In this document: piece by piece, positions 56,601 to 64,000 of the stretch
Layout of the letters: the number at the start of each line of letters is the position of its first letter
Position numbering within the stretch: position 1 is the first letter of the stretch
NCBI GenBank assembly: GCA_019856515.1
Contig: CP082230.1
Coordinates: 4,588,001 to 4,652,000 of the forward strand
Direction of reading: 5' to 3'
DNA length: 64,000 nt
Origin: Prolixibacteraceae bacterium
GTDB lineage: Bacteria; Bacteroidota; Bacteroidia; Bacteroidales; Prolixibacteraceae
The notes under the pieces: generated by a model
Database searches by the model: none
The model's input: only the letters and a program-made list of their open reading frames with translations
What the model was told of the DNA's origin: nothing
Position numbers and translations under genes: made by a program

Positions 56601-59174
56601 ATCTGTGTCCTCTTCTCCAGAGAGGTTAATAACTCCTGCGGTAGGAAGGTCATCGACCGGTTGTATAATTACTTTCCATTGCTGGTCACCATCGGTATAT
56701 AATGTTCCATCTGTTGCATCCCATCGATTGATCACTGTCCCATTAAAGTTGGCATCTGGTACCACTTGTAGGTTCTCTAAATCGGAAGCCAAGACTTCAA
56801 CAGGTGCGGTTAAGGTCTGACCACTTAGCTTAACAGTTATCCCCGTACCGATCTGAAGTATCGCAATCTTTGTTAATGGTTGTGCATCCGAGTAGTTGTC
56901 CGTCCATTTGGTTGTTGGAATAGGCGCAGCTTGATCTTCTGTGATATTCATCTCCCATGAACTAATAATTGGAGTGGTTACATCAGCACCAATTGTTATT
57001 CCTACAGGGGCATTAATATCAGCATAAGCATTCGTAAAGCCATTCCACTCAAAGACAAAGTTTCCCTCTTCACTATTTACGTAGGTAATATTTGCTGTCT
57101 GGTCAATAGGAATCTCTTGATTAAGGACAATGTCATCATCTCCTAGTTTCAGTGTTCCAGAAGTTGGTAGTGCTGTAATCTTTATCTTCTGTAAGGCATC
57201 AGACTCCTCGTCAAAAGTATTATCTGTGAAATGTTCTACTGTAAATGTAATTGGAATACCTTTTTCTCCAATCCTTGTCTGCGGAATGACGGTTGGGGCA
57301 TCATTTATGGTGGTAATAGCAAATTGAATCGTGGTAGGGTCAAGAGAAAGGTTATCATTACTAATTACCACAATTAAGCTGTCTTCTGAAGTGTCTGTGC
57401 CATCATGAATATAGGATATTAATTCTGCATCTACATCTGCTTGTGTAAAATATTGTCCTTCTTCTACTATTGTCCCATCATTAGTTATATTACCATGAGT
57501 TGGTAAGGATTGAATCGTCATCTTAATGACATGCTGGTTGGGATCTTCAACATCGAGATAACTATTACTAATAATCTTTGTCTCTCCTTCATTCAATGGG
57601 ATAACTTCATTCGTATTTAGTATCGGCAGTTCAGGTGTTGTGGTCAGAATATAATAGCTAGACTCTGTGGATCCTGCTGCATTTGTGGCAGTCAACCTAA
57701 AATAATGTTTTGTACCAGGTCTTAAGATAGGGAACCGAATCTTAAATGTATTTGAGTTGCTTTCAGAGAATAGGGTGCCATTATAATCAGTATGATCAGG
57801 AACATCAAATGATAGCCCATAATCCATCCTAATAGAGGTAGGAGAGAAGTTTGGTTTTACTGTAGCAGTAATCTCCACACTGTCCTCTTTGTAACTATAG
57901 AAGGTATATCCTGAAAATTCTGCTTTATTATAGAAAGTGGCCTTCACAGGAAAGGTAAAATCTGTTTCAGCTCCATTTATCGCTTTGACATTATTGGTAT
58001 AAATACCAATAGTACTATGCGTCGCAGTAACAGTGAAATCTTCTGTTGCCAACGGTGCGATTGAATTAAATAATAGAGGTTCTGTTGCATCAAAAATACC
58101 ATCCAATGTTTCTAAGTTCATTAGTGGATTCGTTGTTATGCTATATGTTTCATTTCCGATATTGGAGATGGTATAAGTGTGTGTAATACTCTCGCCGACT
58201 AAGGCCGACCCCATATCAGTATTATTGGTTAGTGAAGTTGTCGTCGAATTGTTTTCAATCTCTTCTCCGTTTGAACTCATTCGAAGAACAGAAGATGCTC
58301 CTGACATGGTAGATATCGGAAAAGAGTATCTTATACCGTCATCTGTCTTTGCATATGCCCTAATATAATATTCTGCATCTACTGTCATATTACTGATGGT
58401 TCCGGTGAAAATATCAAAGGAGCTTCCTCCTGCAACAGGGATCAGTGTTGCTCCTTCTGCTTCTGTCGGTGTTTCATCAGTAGTTGAGTATGCAAAGCCA
58501 CGTTCATTATAAGGCTCTGATAAGATAAACTCACTGGATACATCCACACTATTAGGTTGGATATTCGAGATTTCAGGCATCTGCATCAATGGAAATATTT
58601 CATTGCTATAGCTCTGCGCGGTGTAGACCACATCATCGATATAGACATAAGCTTCCTTCGGAGGATTCTCAAACATGATCTTGTCGATAATGGTGACGTC
58701 CAGATCTAGACCAGGTATGGTCGATAGATCGATGAGTGTGTATCCATTGTTTACATTGGGGTTTGTGTTATAAACAGATTTTGGTATCTTATAATGAAAT
58801 ACCAAATCGGAGAAATGATAACCATTGAGGTAGATATCTTTGGTATTATCTATAGAGGTTCGATCTTGATTGGTTACCTTCATGTAAAATCGTTTCAGAT
58901 AGAAACTGGTATAGAACATATAGAATCCACCGATCTCATCGAAAACAGAAGATATTTCTTCATTACCACAGGCATGGGTGCTTGAAACTCCTATCTGATC
59001 TGTAAGTTGACCATATATCTTAAAGCGATTTTGTAAGCTTATCCGTCTTCCATTTTCGTAATAGGAGGAGCTTCCATCATATGAATCTTCAAAAGTAAAT
59101 GTCTCTTCTGTTTGTCCGAAAGAGAATAGAGAAACAGTAAATAGTGCGATTAAAAGTAAAGTTTTTTTCATCAT
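47619..59174 (-). CDS. Giant T9SS-secreted multidomain repeat adhesin (3851 residues)
   Basis: Signal peptide (1-20, ending FSFGQ), a ~200-residue N-terminal domain, FnIII-like strands, and an ASH-like domain (about 315-418, HTYTISNIGNETYSITTNP). CSPG/cadherin-like tandem repeats follow (about 510-1058), then a LamG-type domain (about 1070-1235: NQWYKIMIVTGNNAKIAI, GAIDEMTIWDGAR), more CSPG-like repeats (1358-1938), and a He_PIG-type domain (LTYTLVSGPTGMTVNSQGVV). The last ~1700 residues alternate cadherin-like, bacterial Ig-like and MBG domains (DKSRVYGQENPTFTYTVTG). The C-terminus is a T9SS type A sorting domain (ITIYPNPASEFVYITG). Calcium-type acidic loops abound (DKDNDGTLAF). Likely a surface-exposed adhesin or gliding-type surface fibre. 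It lies 60 bp after a GH18 gene on the same strand. Confidence 0.88.
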   Translation of the reverse strand: MMKKTLLLIALFTVSLFSFGQTEETFTFEDSYDGSSSYYENGRRISLQNRFKIYGQLTDQIGVSSTHACGNEEISSVFDEIGGFYMFYTSFYLKRFYMKVTNQDRTSIDNTKDIYLNGYHFSDLVFHYKIPKSVYNTNPNVNNGYTLIDLSTIPGLDLDVTIIDKIMFENPPKEAYVYIDDVVYTAQSYSNEIFPLMQMPEISNIQPNSVDVSSEFILSEPYNERGFAYSTTDETPTEAEGATLIPVAGGSSFDIFTGTISNMTVDAEYYIRAYAKTDDGIRYSFPISTMSGASSVLRMSSNGEEIENNSTTTSLTNNTDMGSALVGESITHTYTISNIGNETYSITTNPLMNLETLDGIFDATEPLLFNSIAPLATEDFTVTATHSTIGIYTNNVKAINGAETDFTFPVKATFYNKAEFSGYTFYSYKEDSVEITATVKPNFSPTSIRMDYGLSFDVPDHTDYNGTLFSESNSNTFKIRFPILRPGTKHYFRLTATNAAGSTESSYYILTTTPELPILNTNEVIPLNEGETKIISNSYLDVEDPNQHVIKMTIQSLPTHGNITNDGTIVEEGQYFTQADVDAELISYIHDGTDTSEDSLIVVISNDNLSLDPTTIQFAITTINDAPTVIPQTRIGEKGIPITFTVEHFTDNTFDEESDALQKIKITALPTSGTLKLGDDDIVLNQEIPIDQTANITYVNSEEGNFVFEWNGFTNAYADINAPVGITIGADVTTPIISSWEMNITEDQAAPIPTTKWTDNYSDAQPLTKIAILQIGTGITVKLSGQTLTAPVEVLASDLENLQVVPDANFNGTVINRWDATDGTLYTDGDQQWKVIIQPVDDLPTAGVINLSGEEDTDITFDSTVFGAIYNDVDSDGLTHIRFDLTNTNGSLTLNDIDVSNSNISIADIDQVIYTPAPNEYGNKMDSIHYIVKNVNGESLDSYAIYISLTSVDDPPTNQGFTVTLREDEIYNFTFAQFNQNYQDVELAIQSKLKISQLPTNGKLLLNQVPVTLNQEIDREDIALLSYSPKPNQSGDNFDLFRFQSSDGALYSQDYDVVINVTPVVDAVEVGFIHALHFTGSGYVEVPYIQNIPTECTFELMVKPVLQNSTQVITTSLINHKGFEFGINQSNEWYIKTGNGTSTTETVIQTISNFNQWYKIMIVTGNNAKIAIIENSENHNIEDIGTIIKSDSPTMIIGRDYGSSSNFFNGAIDEMTIWDGARTVDQAKDIYSLIQLTTPNILGYWDFNAIEATIIKDQIGTHNGYIHGNPYFESTGQVIFNQTQEETAKTVSVKVIDWEGQSTPIEQVSTIGGTTTVSPPYQLIFTPATNFTGVAEITYQLSGASNSTATHYIKVINEDDAPIAIPQTIHMGESGIVNIAAERFTDNYSDADGDLLEKIIITSIPIESQGVLTHNGVAVVADQEITLADLTTYGLVFTKETSFEGTASFNWNVEANGKVSQTAAYVNLIVNPIISPLVIVNNTLDVREDEPYPITQSVFNDAITDGDNITNIALLSSPTNGYFTKDGETLNTPVELDFLTLDTQNIFIHFNDNWNGSDSFKWDVKDHAGYTDGDATTTVTVIPVNDAPVVTDFTLETKEDESLIFHTHIFRIEYNDAENDDAKFVNIETLPLNGTLYYNNVAIQEINLPLKLEVLQSEELVYQPTINVTTNDTIKFTVEDIHLSKSNRANLVINIEEVNDPPQGADLSITFDEDQSFDFNATLFQDNYSDVEGDALKSISIVTLPLLGTLTYDDQTVTSMILPFEIMSSDIAKLRFIPTPNGFGTPYASFQYKLKDVNEGINGAYTIVVNVNEIQDLPSVDSNIQITLNEDQSYIFNSSLFEQVFTDNDNHLLQKVKIQTLPTQGTLVYDGTDITSETIINITDINKLSFHPETNDNGQGKTLFTFSLINDQSLESDNTGQCLADIYAVNDAPVLNDDGAWSATEGSTFTHTIDVDDYDQDPLTYTLVSGPTGMTVNSQGVVSWDVNMENNEVTGIKITISDGRESVTLNASIQIQNVNNKKPVINTTSFTLPIKGLGTSYTITLTATDADYGSTTFSDWTITGLEDKDSDGTLAFNINPSTGVLSINDYDELFKYGNFQYAFFATVSDGLNTSESTAMTIDIQDNRDEQNVSGLINNTPFTTDKINQPQLTTEGKYLIYSSETPDVASIINSYQVKIHKAGSTNITVTQAGDNSYKPYNETFQFVVSKAPLTITAKDVSRVYGVENPEFTYELTGVKSGDTEVFMSEPTFTTTATSESNAGLYNIDVMNATTPNYNPTYVSGTLTINKAPWNDSWANKKSELTIGEQIEVLLTKNTNFSMTSSMPGIVYVSTHQLIAKANGTSVISIHIPSDLNHTAQTIMETVTVRTPVNNGPTVSTSSETMNLKNLTITQTITLSAVDPDTDPSNLQGWELRYLNDKDNDGTLAFAINSNTGKLSISDYDELFEFESHDYNMQVRVSDGDSYSDWKDLVIHIDDNRDTQTVTGTYITEATYATATIQEITKTDQDGALAYESSNPSVSIVNGDKLNVVGVGTSTITIHNNGSNQYKPYNHTFTLTVTKAPIAVTAEDKSRVYGQENPTFTYTVTGQRTGDNNIFSTAPTMSSIANQTSDVGAYAIGISGVENEHYDATYIPGTLTIERAISNVEWSNKTDEMLVGENIYVNLSEIKTFTVSSNNEEVIKVDNTKITAIKKGNAIVTINVTEDQNHNNKAILQYITVTNNKPSVTSSSETINLKALVENEEIQLEADSDIPITTWEMRYLSDKDNNGTPPFTLNSTNGILSISDYNELFKFGTHAYTCQVRVYNGDMYSEWKDITLTIDDNRDIQTVTEAYITGATYATATIQEITKTDQDGTLVYESSNPSVSIVNGNKLNIVGVGTSTITIHNNGSNQYKPYNHTFTLTVTKAPIAVTAEDKSRVYGQENPTFTYTVTGQRTGDNNIFSTAPTMSSIANQTSDVGAYAIEITGIENENYSAVYTDGSLSIEKAVSDMTWTNQTDEMSVGEFIDIELSITSTSIDDALSTTATFTVSSDNEEVVQVNNTRITAIKAGHAIITVNIIEDQNHMNKTILQNIVVVNNKPSVTSSSETINLKDLVESDNVQLEADSDIPITTWEMRYLSDKDNNGTPPFTLNSTNGILSISDYVELFEFESHDYKFQVRVSDGESYSEWKDIVIHIVDNRDTQTVTGTYITEATYATATIQEITRTDQDGALVYESSNPSVSIVNGDKLNVVGVGTSTITIHNNGSNQYKHYNHTFTLTVTKAPIAVTAEDKSRVYGEENPTFTYMVTGQRTGDNNIFSTAPTMSSIANETTDVGDYDIVISGGVSEHYSPTYASGLLSITKAVRDVSWTNAPSTMNLGDIVTVILSEDIAFTLSSDNSSILKVVGKTVEALLPGSAEITVLIPEDVNHTPQTIKRTIVVDGSKPIVLKREQDIYLKGLLSSFTFQMTATVPNVDNAIVDAWELRNVVDYDQNGEKAFAIGNTGIVSITDIDELMKGNSRVYNTEVRAAYDGQYCEWTPLQIRIIENRHIQNVTEEYINSVTFTETEVVQASITNMGKTLSYRSSNEEVVTVSQNTLTIHQVGTSTIYVDQEGDNQVQPLHEQFIFTVEKAPIIVEASSYSRVYMEENPVWDYNVTGAREEDELVFEVEPMITSATTTESDCGAYPIEISGGICANYTPTYKNGVLTITKAQWGITWINEKLQFKVGETLDILLSSEENFRTSTSHPQILLADGKHLEAKAAGMSMLNIVIAEDTNHEAQYIQNEITVSESTGIWDTTDKITIYPNPASEFVYITGLEIKDKIVVIAPNGTKIKTIVVKEKRTTLPVHDLEDGLYLIQINDQHVYKVIVKK
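49190..52045 (-). repeat. Three homogenised internal repeat units in the giant gene
   Basis: Blocks beginning near 49190, 50250 and 51290 recur at 1068 and 1035 bp. TATCTTCCGCAGTAACCGCA starts at 49361, 50429 and 51464. The second and third units are almost identical over about 300 bp at DNA level, including synonymous positions, whereas units on either side (near 48300 and 52500) share only protein-level similarity. Each unit encodes a cadherin-like, an Ig-like and an MBG domain. Confidence 0.85.
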
Positions 59175-59234
59175 AAGTCATCGTTTTCTAGCAGTACCTT
59201 AATGTAAAAACAGATGAGCTTTATGATTTGTTTG

Positions 59235-60941
59235 TTATTTTTTCAATTTCCAACCACTTTTTTTATTTGCTTGAGGGTATTGCCCTAAGGTGTAATTTAA
59301 AGCTTCCCATTTACAGCCATGAAATCTTACTATCTCACCCTTTTCGTAGTAGCGATTGGCGTCCCAGTGGGGAACAGCTTTTTTCTGTTTTAACTTCTTT
59401 ATAGATAAAAAAGGATCTTTATGGTAATACCTTGCGTTGAGGACGACCTCTCTCTCTGTTTGCCCTTTAAAGATCAAATCTGCAATATGTAGAAACTCAT
59501 AACCGCTAGTCGCTGCTCCACCTGTTATTTTCCATTTTAAGTCTCTCCATATTTGTGACATCTTTAGGTTACTTCGAAAAGACTCTTCACGAAGTAGGTG
59601 CCAAACCATCACTCCATCCATGGGACGTTTAGATCTATAACGCATCATATGGGAAGCCAAATGTGCTACATTTTCTCTGCCATAATGATAAAATGGACCC
59701 CATCCTTCTAATGGAACATGTACCCCTGCCGCTACTTTAAAGCCATACCTATGCCCATAATAGGCATAAGAGTTATATAGGATCGTACGGTCGTTGGCTG
59801 TACCAATATTGTACCCTTGATATGCCACAATATCAAGTAGTTTACCTACACTCTTAAATACTGGGATCATATGCCCAGTCGAACGAAATCCATACAGTGA
59901 GATACGATTGTTTGCTTCATGCTTTGAAGTGTTTTTTCTTAGAAAGAAATCGGACTCTTGAGTCAAATGGTTTCTGTTTTCATATGAAAAAGGACTATTT
60001 ATATCGTTATGAAGGCGTCCCCCTAATGCTCCAACTCCCGATGGCGCGCAGGCTAAGATATATTTTCTTCGTGGAAAAACTTTTCTGCTTTTTCGTATTA
60101 CATCTTTATAGAACTTCACATTCTTGCTGTTCCCCGCACTGTAGAAGCTTCCGTTCGGCTCGATATCCCAATCAATACCATCAAAGCCCATATCATCGAC
60201 CAATGCTTTGATTTCGCTCCAGTGGATATTGTGATAGTTGAGTCGGTTACAGTAGGTTCCTCCTCCAATGGACAACAACACTTTGATCCCTTTGGCATGA
60301 AGAATCTTAATGGTATTCTTCAATAGCTTTCCATTCATCCTCGAAGGGTAATGAAATTGAAGTCCTGTTCGTCCGATAGAGTAGCTTCCTTTACGATACC
60401 TCATCTCTGGTTTGGCAAAAGCAATAAAAAGATGATTTACCCATGCAGGCACTTCTCGTAATGCCGAGTTTGGGGTAGGGGTATACTCCTTCCACGAAGG
60501 GAAGTAGCCAATGATAAGAGGTTGAGGTGGAATGATCTTTACTGCTTTTCTTCTTTTCTCTCTCCTTTTTCGTATCTTCGGGAAAGAGGTGTATTGAAAT
60601 TTATAGTGTTGAAAAACAGCTTTATCAATATGGTTCGTATCTGAAACGACAGTTATATCAATGCTTTTTTGAAGATTAAATCGTGTGGATGGATTGGGAA
60701 TCATTGTATCCCCTTCAAAACGAAAAGATATTTTCACGTCTCTCTCTAAGAGAGCTTTATCAACGCTCCATACGATCCGGTTCCCTTCAACCTTTGCATG
60801 ATAATCTTTTTTTAGATGAGAATTGTCTTTTCTTAATATATCAACAGCTGTAACTTTTGCTATGGTTTTAACGTCTCTATTACAGGATAGAAATAATAAG
60901 ATAAATATCCCAATGAATATGCATGGTAGCGATCTAATCAA
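59235..60941 (-). CDS. GH18 chitinase-like lipoprotein with C-terminal CBM5/12-type module
   Basis: 568 residues. Lipobox LLFLSC (C20), an Ig-like N-terminal domain (25-118), a basic linker (RKRREKRRKAV) and a GH18 barrel starting PLIIGYFPSW. Its catalytic motif is DGIDWDIE with general acid E261 and D254, D257, D259, all intact; VLLSIGGG (221-228) is the second GH18 signature. The last ~50 residues (WDANRYYEKGEIVRFHGCKWEA) form a CBM5/12-like chitin-binding module. The start is a TTG at 60941, as no in-frame ATG lies near the signal peptide. Expected activity: hydrolysis of beta-1,4-N-acetylglucosamine chains at the cell surface. It precedes the giant adhesin gene by 60 bp. Confidence 0.85.
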   Translation of the reverse strand: MIRSLPCIFIGIFILLFLSCNRDVKTIAKVTAVDILRKDNSHLKKDYHAKVEGNRIVWSVDKALLERDVKISFRFEGDTMIPNPSTRFNLQKSIDITVVSDTNHIDKAVFQHYKFQYTSFPKIRKRREKRRKAVKIIPPQPLIIGYFPSWKEYTPTPNSALREVPAWVNHLFIAFAKPEMRYRKGSYSIGRTGLQFHYPSRMNGKLLKNTIKILHAKGIKVLLSIGGGTYCNRLNYHNIHWSEIKALVDDMGFDGIDWDIEPNGSFYSAGNSKNVKFYKDVIRKSRKVFPRRKYILACAPSGVGALGGRLHNDINSPFSYENRNHLTQESDFFLRKNTSKHEANNRISLYGFRSTGHMIPVFKSVGKLLDIVAYQGYNIGTANDRTILYNSYAYYGHRYGFKVAAGVHVPLEGWGPFYHYGRENVAHLASHMMRYRSKRPMDGVMVWHLLREESFRSNLKMSQIWRDLKWKITGGAATSGYEFLHIADLIFKGQTEREVVLNARYYHKDPFLSIKKLKQKKAVPHWDANRYYEKGEIVRFHGCKWEALNYTLGQYPQANKKSGWKLKK

Positions 60942-60966
60942 AATAACTTTTTTTGTAATTGGTCGA

Positions 60967-60974
60967 CAAATATA
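60967..60974 (-). promoter_or_regulatory. Candidate Bacteroidota -7 element for the GH18 gene
   Basis: On the minus strand TATATTTG matches TAnnTTTG exactly, 25 nt upstream of the TTG start. A TTG 24 nt further upstream is a weak -33 partner at longer than usual spacing. Confidence 0.35.
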
Positions 60975-61058
60975 ATTTATCTATGAGAATTCATTATACA
61001 ACGATCAATTATTCGTCTTTTGAGTTCTTATTTTTCTCAAACCAAAACAATACGTCTT

Positions 61059-64000
61059 ATGATACGTAGATTATTATTACTGTCAATGATGGTGGGAGCC
61101 ATAATCATGCAAGGGCAAGCCAAAGAAGCCCGATTAATGCGTTTTCCTGATATCCATCAAAACCAAGTTGTATTTAGTTATGCTGGAAACTTATATACCG
61201 TTGACAGTAGTGGAGGAACAGCGCGACAACTGACTTCTGATATTGGGTATGAAATGTTTGCTCACTTCTCTCCTACAGGTAAACAGATTGCTTTTACAGC
61301 ACAATATGATGGGAATACTGAAGTATACCTGATGAATGCGGACGGCGGTGTTCCTCAAAGGTTAACATTCACCCCAACATTAAAGAGAGATGATATCGGT
61401 GACCGTATGGGACCCAATAATATCGTGATGGGGTGGACTCCTAATGGTAAAGAGGTCATCTTCCGTTCTCGTTGGCAAACAGGTGGAAGTTTCACAGGGC
61501 AGCTCTATCGTGTAAATATTCAAACCAAAGAGATTAAACAACTTCCTCTAGAAGCTGGTGGCTTTTGTTCATATAATGCGGCAGGAGATAAGCTTGCAAT
61601 GAACAAAGTGTTCCGCGAATTCCGTACATGGAAATACTATGAAGGGGGAATGGCTGATGATATCTGGATCTATGATACCAAAAAAGGGGAAGTAGATCGT
61701 ATTGTGAAGAACAACAATCAAGATATTATTCCAATGTGGATTGGTGATAAGATCTTCTATCTGTCTGATAGAGATCGTGCGACCAACCTCTTCGCGTATG
61801 ATACCCAAACCAAGCAGGACAAGAAACTTACGAACTTCACAGACTACGATATTCGTTTCCCTGGCTTTGATAAAAAGAATATCGTTTTTACCAAAGGGGG
61901 ATACCTCATGCGCTATGATGTAGCTTCTGGTAAAACCAATAAAATTAATGTCGACATACAAAACGACCAGATATATGCACGTAGCAGTTGGTACAATTAT
62001 GGAAAAGAGATCCAGAATGTAAGCCTTGCCAACCAAGGACAACGTCTTTTGGTCGAAGCCCGTGGCGAACTTTTCTCTGTGCCAGTAAAAGAAGGGGTAA
62101 CATACAATCTAACCAACAATTCTAAAGCGAACGATCGTTCCCCTGCATGGTCACCTGATGGCCATGGTTATGCATACGTTTCAGATAAAGATGGGGAGTT
62201 TCGTGTATGGTATCATGATGTAAAACAAGACCAAGAGCGTTGTCTGACACCAAAGATCAAGAGCTATTTATACGGCTTGGAGTGGTCTCCAGATAGCAAG
62301 AAGATAGCGCTTAGTGACAAAAATAATGACCTTTATTATATCGATGTCGATAAAGGCAAGATCGTTAAAGTAGCACACTCTGATATACGTATTTACAGAG
62401 GCTGTTCATGGTCTCCTGACAGCCGTTGGATCACTTATGTAGAGCCTAATAAACCAATGGATCGTATCGCGGTATATAGTTTAGATAACAAAAAAACAAA
62501 GTATATCACGGATGGATGGAGTGATGTAGGAGATCCATCATTTAGCTTAGATGGCAAATCTCTACTGTTCTCTACACGTCAGAATTTCAGCCCTACTTAT
62601 AGCCAAACAGAATGGAATCATGCATATACAAATATGAACAATATCTGTATCTTCCTCTTGAACAAAGATGCCGTTTCGCCATTCGAAATTAAAAACGATC
62701 CTATCACTACTGCAAAGAAAGACAAAGACGCAAAGGTAGGGACTGATAAAAAGTCGGATAAGAAAAAAGATGATAAGCTGGTAACGATCGATTTTGATAA
62801 TCCAAGCGATCGTATGGTGATGCTTCCAACCAAAGCAGGAAGCTATTGGAGTATCTATTCTGATGGTAAATTTATCTATTATAATCGTTACAGAAGTGGT
62901 GAGCAGTGGAGTGTTTATGCTTACAATATCGCAGAGAAGAAAGAGACCAAGATAGGTAAGTTCTCTTGGGGACCAACCAGTGATATGAAACAGTTTGTGT
63001 TATTCAACCAAGGACGTATAAAAGTGGTTAAATCACTGAAGGCTCCAGTTAAAATGGATAAGACTGTCGATCTATCACAAATGCAAGGAACTCTAAATCT
63101 ACACCAAGAGTGGATGCAGATATATAACGAATGTTGGAGACAGATGCGTGACTTCTTCTATGCCAAGAATATGCATGGGGTAGATTGGCAAAAGATACAT
63201 GATAAATACGAACAGCTTGTACCATATGTAAATCACAGATCCGACCTGACTTTTGTTATCGGAGAGATGATCGGAGAGCTTAACGTTGGTCATGCTTACT
63301 CTGCCAATGGAAAACATCCTGAGCCGAAGCGTATTTATGGAGGATATTTGGGCGCAAAAGTTGAAAAAGCTGCACAAGGTTACTTCCAGATCAAAGAGAT
63401 CATGAAAGCACCTAAATGGAACCAAAAACTACGTTCTCCATTGACAACACCAGGTTTAGATGTACACGAAGGAGATTATATTATTGCCGTAAACCAAAAG
63501 AGTGTATCTAATTTAGGTTCTATCTATCAAGGGTTGGTAGGACAAGCCAACAAAACAGTTGCTTTGACTATCAATAATAAGCCAACGTCTGTAGGTGCTC
63601 GAACTATTTATATCAAGCCTTTGGCTAGTGAAGATGAACTGTACTACTACAATTGGGTACAAAACAATATCGACAAAGTGAATAAGGCGACCAATGGTAA
63701 AGTGGGGTATATTCATATTCCAGATATGGGGGTCAATGGACTAAATATGTTTGCGCGACTTTACTATCCACAGTTGCAGAAGAAAGGATTGATTGTGGAC
63801 GATCGCTTTAATGGAGGAGGTAATGTCTCTCCAATGATCACAGAAAGGTTGAAGCGTACTCCGACTTTCTATACCATGCATACCAATGAAAAAGAGGGGG
63901 ATGTAAGTCCTGTAGGAACTCATGTAGGTCCTAAAGTTCTACTTTGTAACGGTTACTCTGCATCCGATGGAGATCTATTCCCATATCGTTTTAGAAAAAA
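61059..64000 (+). CDS. Tricorn-family S41 peptidase, 3' truncated by the window
   Basis: ATG at 61059; 980 complete codons are present and the frame is still open at the window end, where family members of about 1080 residues would have about 100 more. Signal peptide (MIRRLLLLSMMVGAIIMQGQ). An N-terminal beta propeller with repeated blades (FAHFSPTGKQIAFTA, WSPDGHGYAYVSDKDGEFRV) is followed by a lysine-rich insert (KKDKDAKVGTDKKSDKKKDD), a helical region, a PDZ domain and the S41 catalytic part. Active-site residues are visible: H745 in NVGHAYS and nucleophile S969 in GYSASDGD. Tricorn trims peptides from larger proteases; the signal peptide puts this one in the periplasm. It diverges from GH18. 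Confidence 0.9.
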   Translation, partial: MIRRLLLLSMMVGAIIMQGQAKEARLMRFPDIHQNQVVFSYAGNLYTVDSSGGTARQLTSDIGYEMFAHFSPTGKQIAFTAQYDGNTEVYLMNADGGVPQRLTFTPTLKRDDIGDRMGPNNIVMGWTPNGKEVIFRSRWQTGGSFTGQLYRVNIQTKEIKQLPLEAGGFCSYNAAGDKLAMNKVFREFRTWKYYEGGMADDIWIYDTKKGEVDRIVKNNNQDIIPMWIGDKIFYLSDRDRATNLFAYDTQTKQDKKLTNFTDYDIRFPGFDKKNIVFTKGGYLMRYDVASGKTNKINVDIQNDQIYARSSWYNYGKEIQNVSLANQGQRLLVEARGELFSVPVKEGVTYNLTNNSKANDRSPAWSPDGHGYAYVSDKDGEFRVWYHDVKQDQERCLTPKIKSYLYGLEWSPDSKKIALSDKNNDLYYIDVDKGKIVKVAHSDIRIYRGCSWSPDSRWITYVEPNKPMDRIAVYSLDNKKTKYITDGWSDVGDPSFSLDGKSLLFSTRQNFSPTYSQTEWNHAYTNMNNICIFLLNKDAVSPFEIKNDPITTAKKDKDAKVGTDKKSDKKKDDKLVTIDFDNPSDRMVMLPTKAGSYWSIYSDGKFIYYNRYRSGEQWSVYAYNIAEKKETKIGKFSWGPTSDMKQFVLFNQGRIKVVKSLKAPVKMDKTVDLSQMQGTLNLHQEWMQIYNECWRQMRDFFYAKNMHGVDWQKIHDKYEQLVPYVNHRSDLTFVIGEMIGELNVGHAYSANGKHPEPKRIYGGYLGAKVEKAAQGYFQIKEIMKAPKWNQKLRSPLTTPGLDVHEGDYIIAVNQKSVSNLGSIYQGLVGQANKTVALTINNKPTSVGARTIYIKPLASEDELYYYNWVQNNIDKVNKATNGKVGYIHIPDMGVNGLNMFARLYYPQLQKKGLIVDDRFNGGGNVSPMITERLKRTPTFYTMHTNEKEGDVSPVGTHVGPKVLLCNGYSASDGDLFPYRFRK

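Overview
The window is AT-rich chromosomal DNA from a member of the Bacteroidota. The evidence is a SusC/SusD pair, a SusR-like hybrid sensor-regulator, three secreted proteins with C-terminal type IX secretion (T9SS type A) sorting domains, many short lipobox signal peptides, a Bacteroidota-type tricorn peptidase and almost no Shine-Dalgarno sequences. A marine or anaerobic Bacteroidia lineage such as Marinilabiliales/Prolixibacteraceae would fit, but the sequence alone does not fix the genus. No rRNA, tRNA, CRISPR array or intact transposase gene was recognised.

Layout. 1-2.8 kb: the end of an anti-phage module, a Septu-type ATPase (5' truncated by the window edge), its HNH nuclease partner and a membrane protein of the putative AbiC family. 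2.9-9.7 kb (minus): a C-type-lectin T9SS protein and two M16 zinc peptidase paralogues. 9.9-12.2 kb (plus): a tight operon of a CsgG-like protein, a small lipoprotein, a DUF4810 lipoprotein and a DUF799/GNA1162 lipoprotein. 12.7-22.3 kb (plus): an SDR oxidoreductase and MBL-fold hydrolase pair, an aldo/keto reductase, a YciI protein, an AGCS symporter, a TMEM175-type channel, a DUF5686 outer-membrane protein, DoxX, and a PadR regulator coupled to a small membrane protein. 22.4-35.8 kb (minus): a polysaccharide utilisation locus in the order susC, susD, two PKD lipoproteins, a multimodular GH5, a FnIII lipoprotein and GH3, probably for a beta-glucan.

35.8-42.2 kb is a scarred accessory region: a tandem array of about 300-bp repeat units, a frameshifted and truncated helicase remnant, a KAP-family P-loop NTPase, the C-terminal scrap of a DNA methyltransferase, an AbiH-family gene, a 69-residue Cys/His-rich protein, and then an inverted copy of the same repeat family with a perfect 26-bp palindrome. 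Next to it lies an unusual inverted array built from 11-nt words. A living defence cassette thus seems to sit in the ruins of a restriction-modification locus, bracketed by dispersed repeats.

42.2-64 kb: a SusR-like one-piece regulator, a small exported protein, a one-domain DEAD-box-like protein, a universal-stress-like protein, an 11.6-kb gene for a 3851-residue T9SS repeat adhesin with three recently homogenised repeat units, a GH18 lipoprotein directly upstream of it, and the first 980 codons of a tricorn-family S41 peptidase that runs off the window. The glycan genes (SusCD, surface lipoproteins, GH5, GH3) form one uptake and degradation chain. The two defence clusters are independent.
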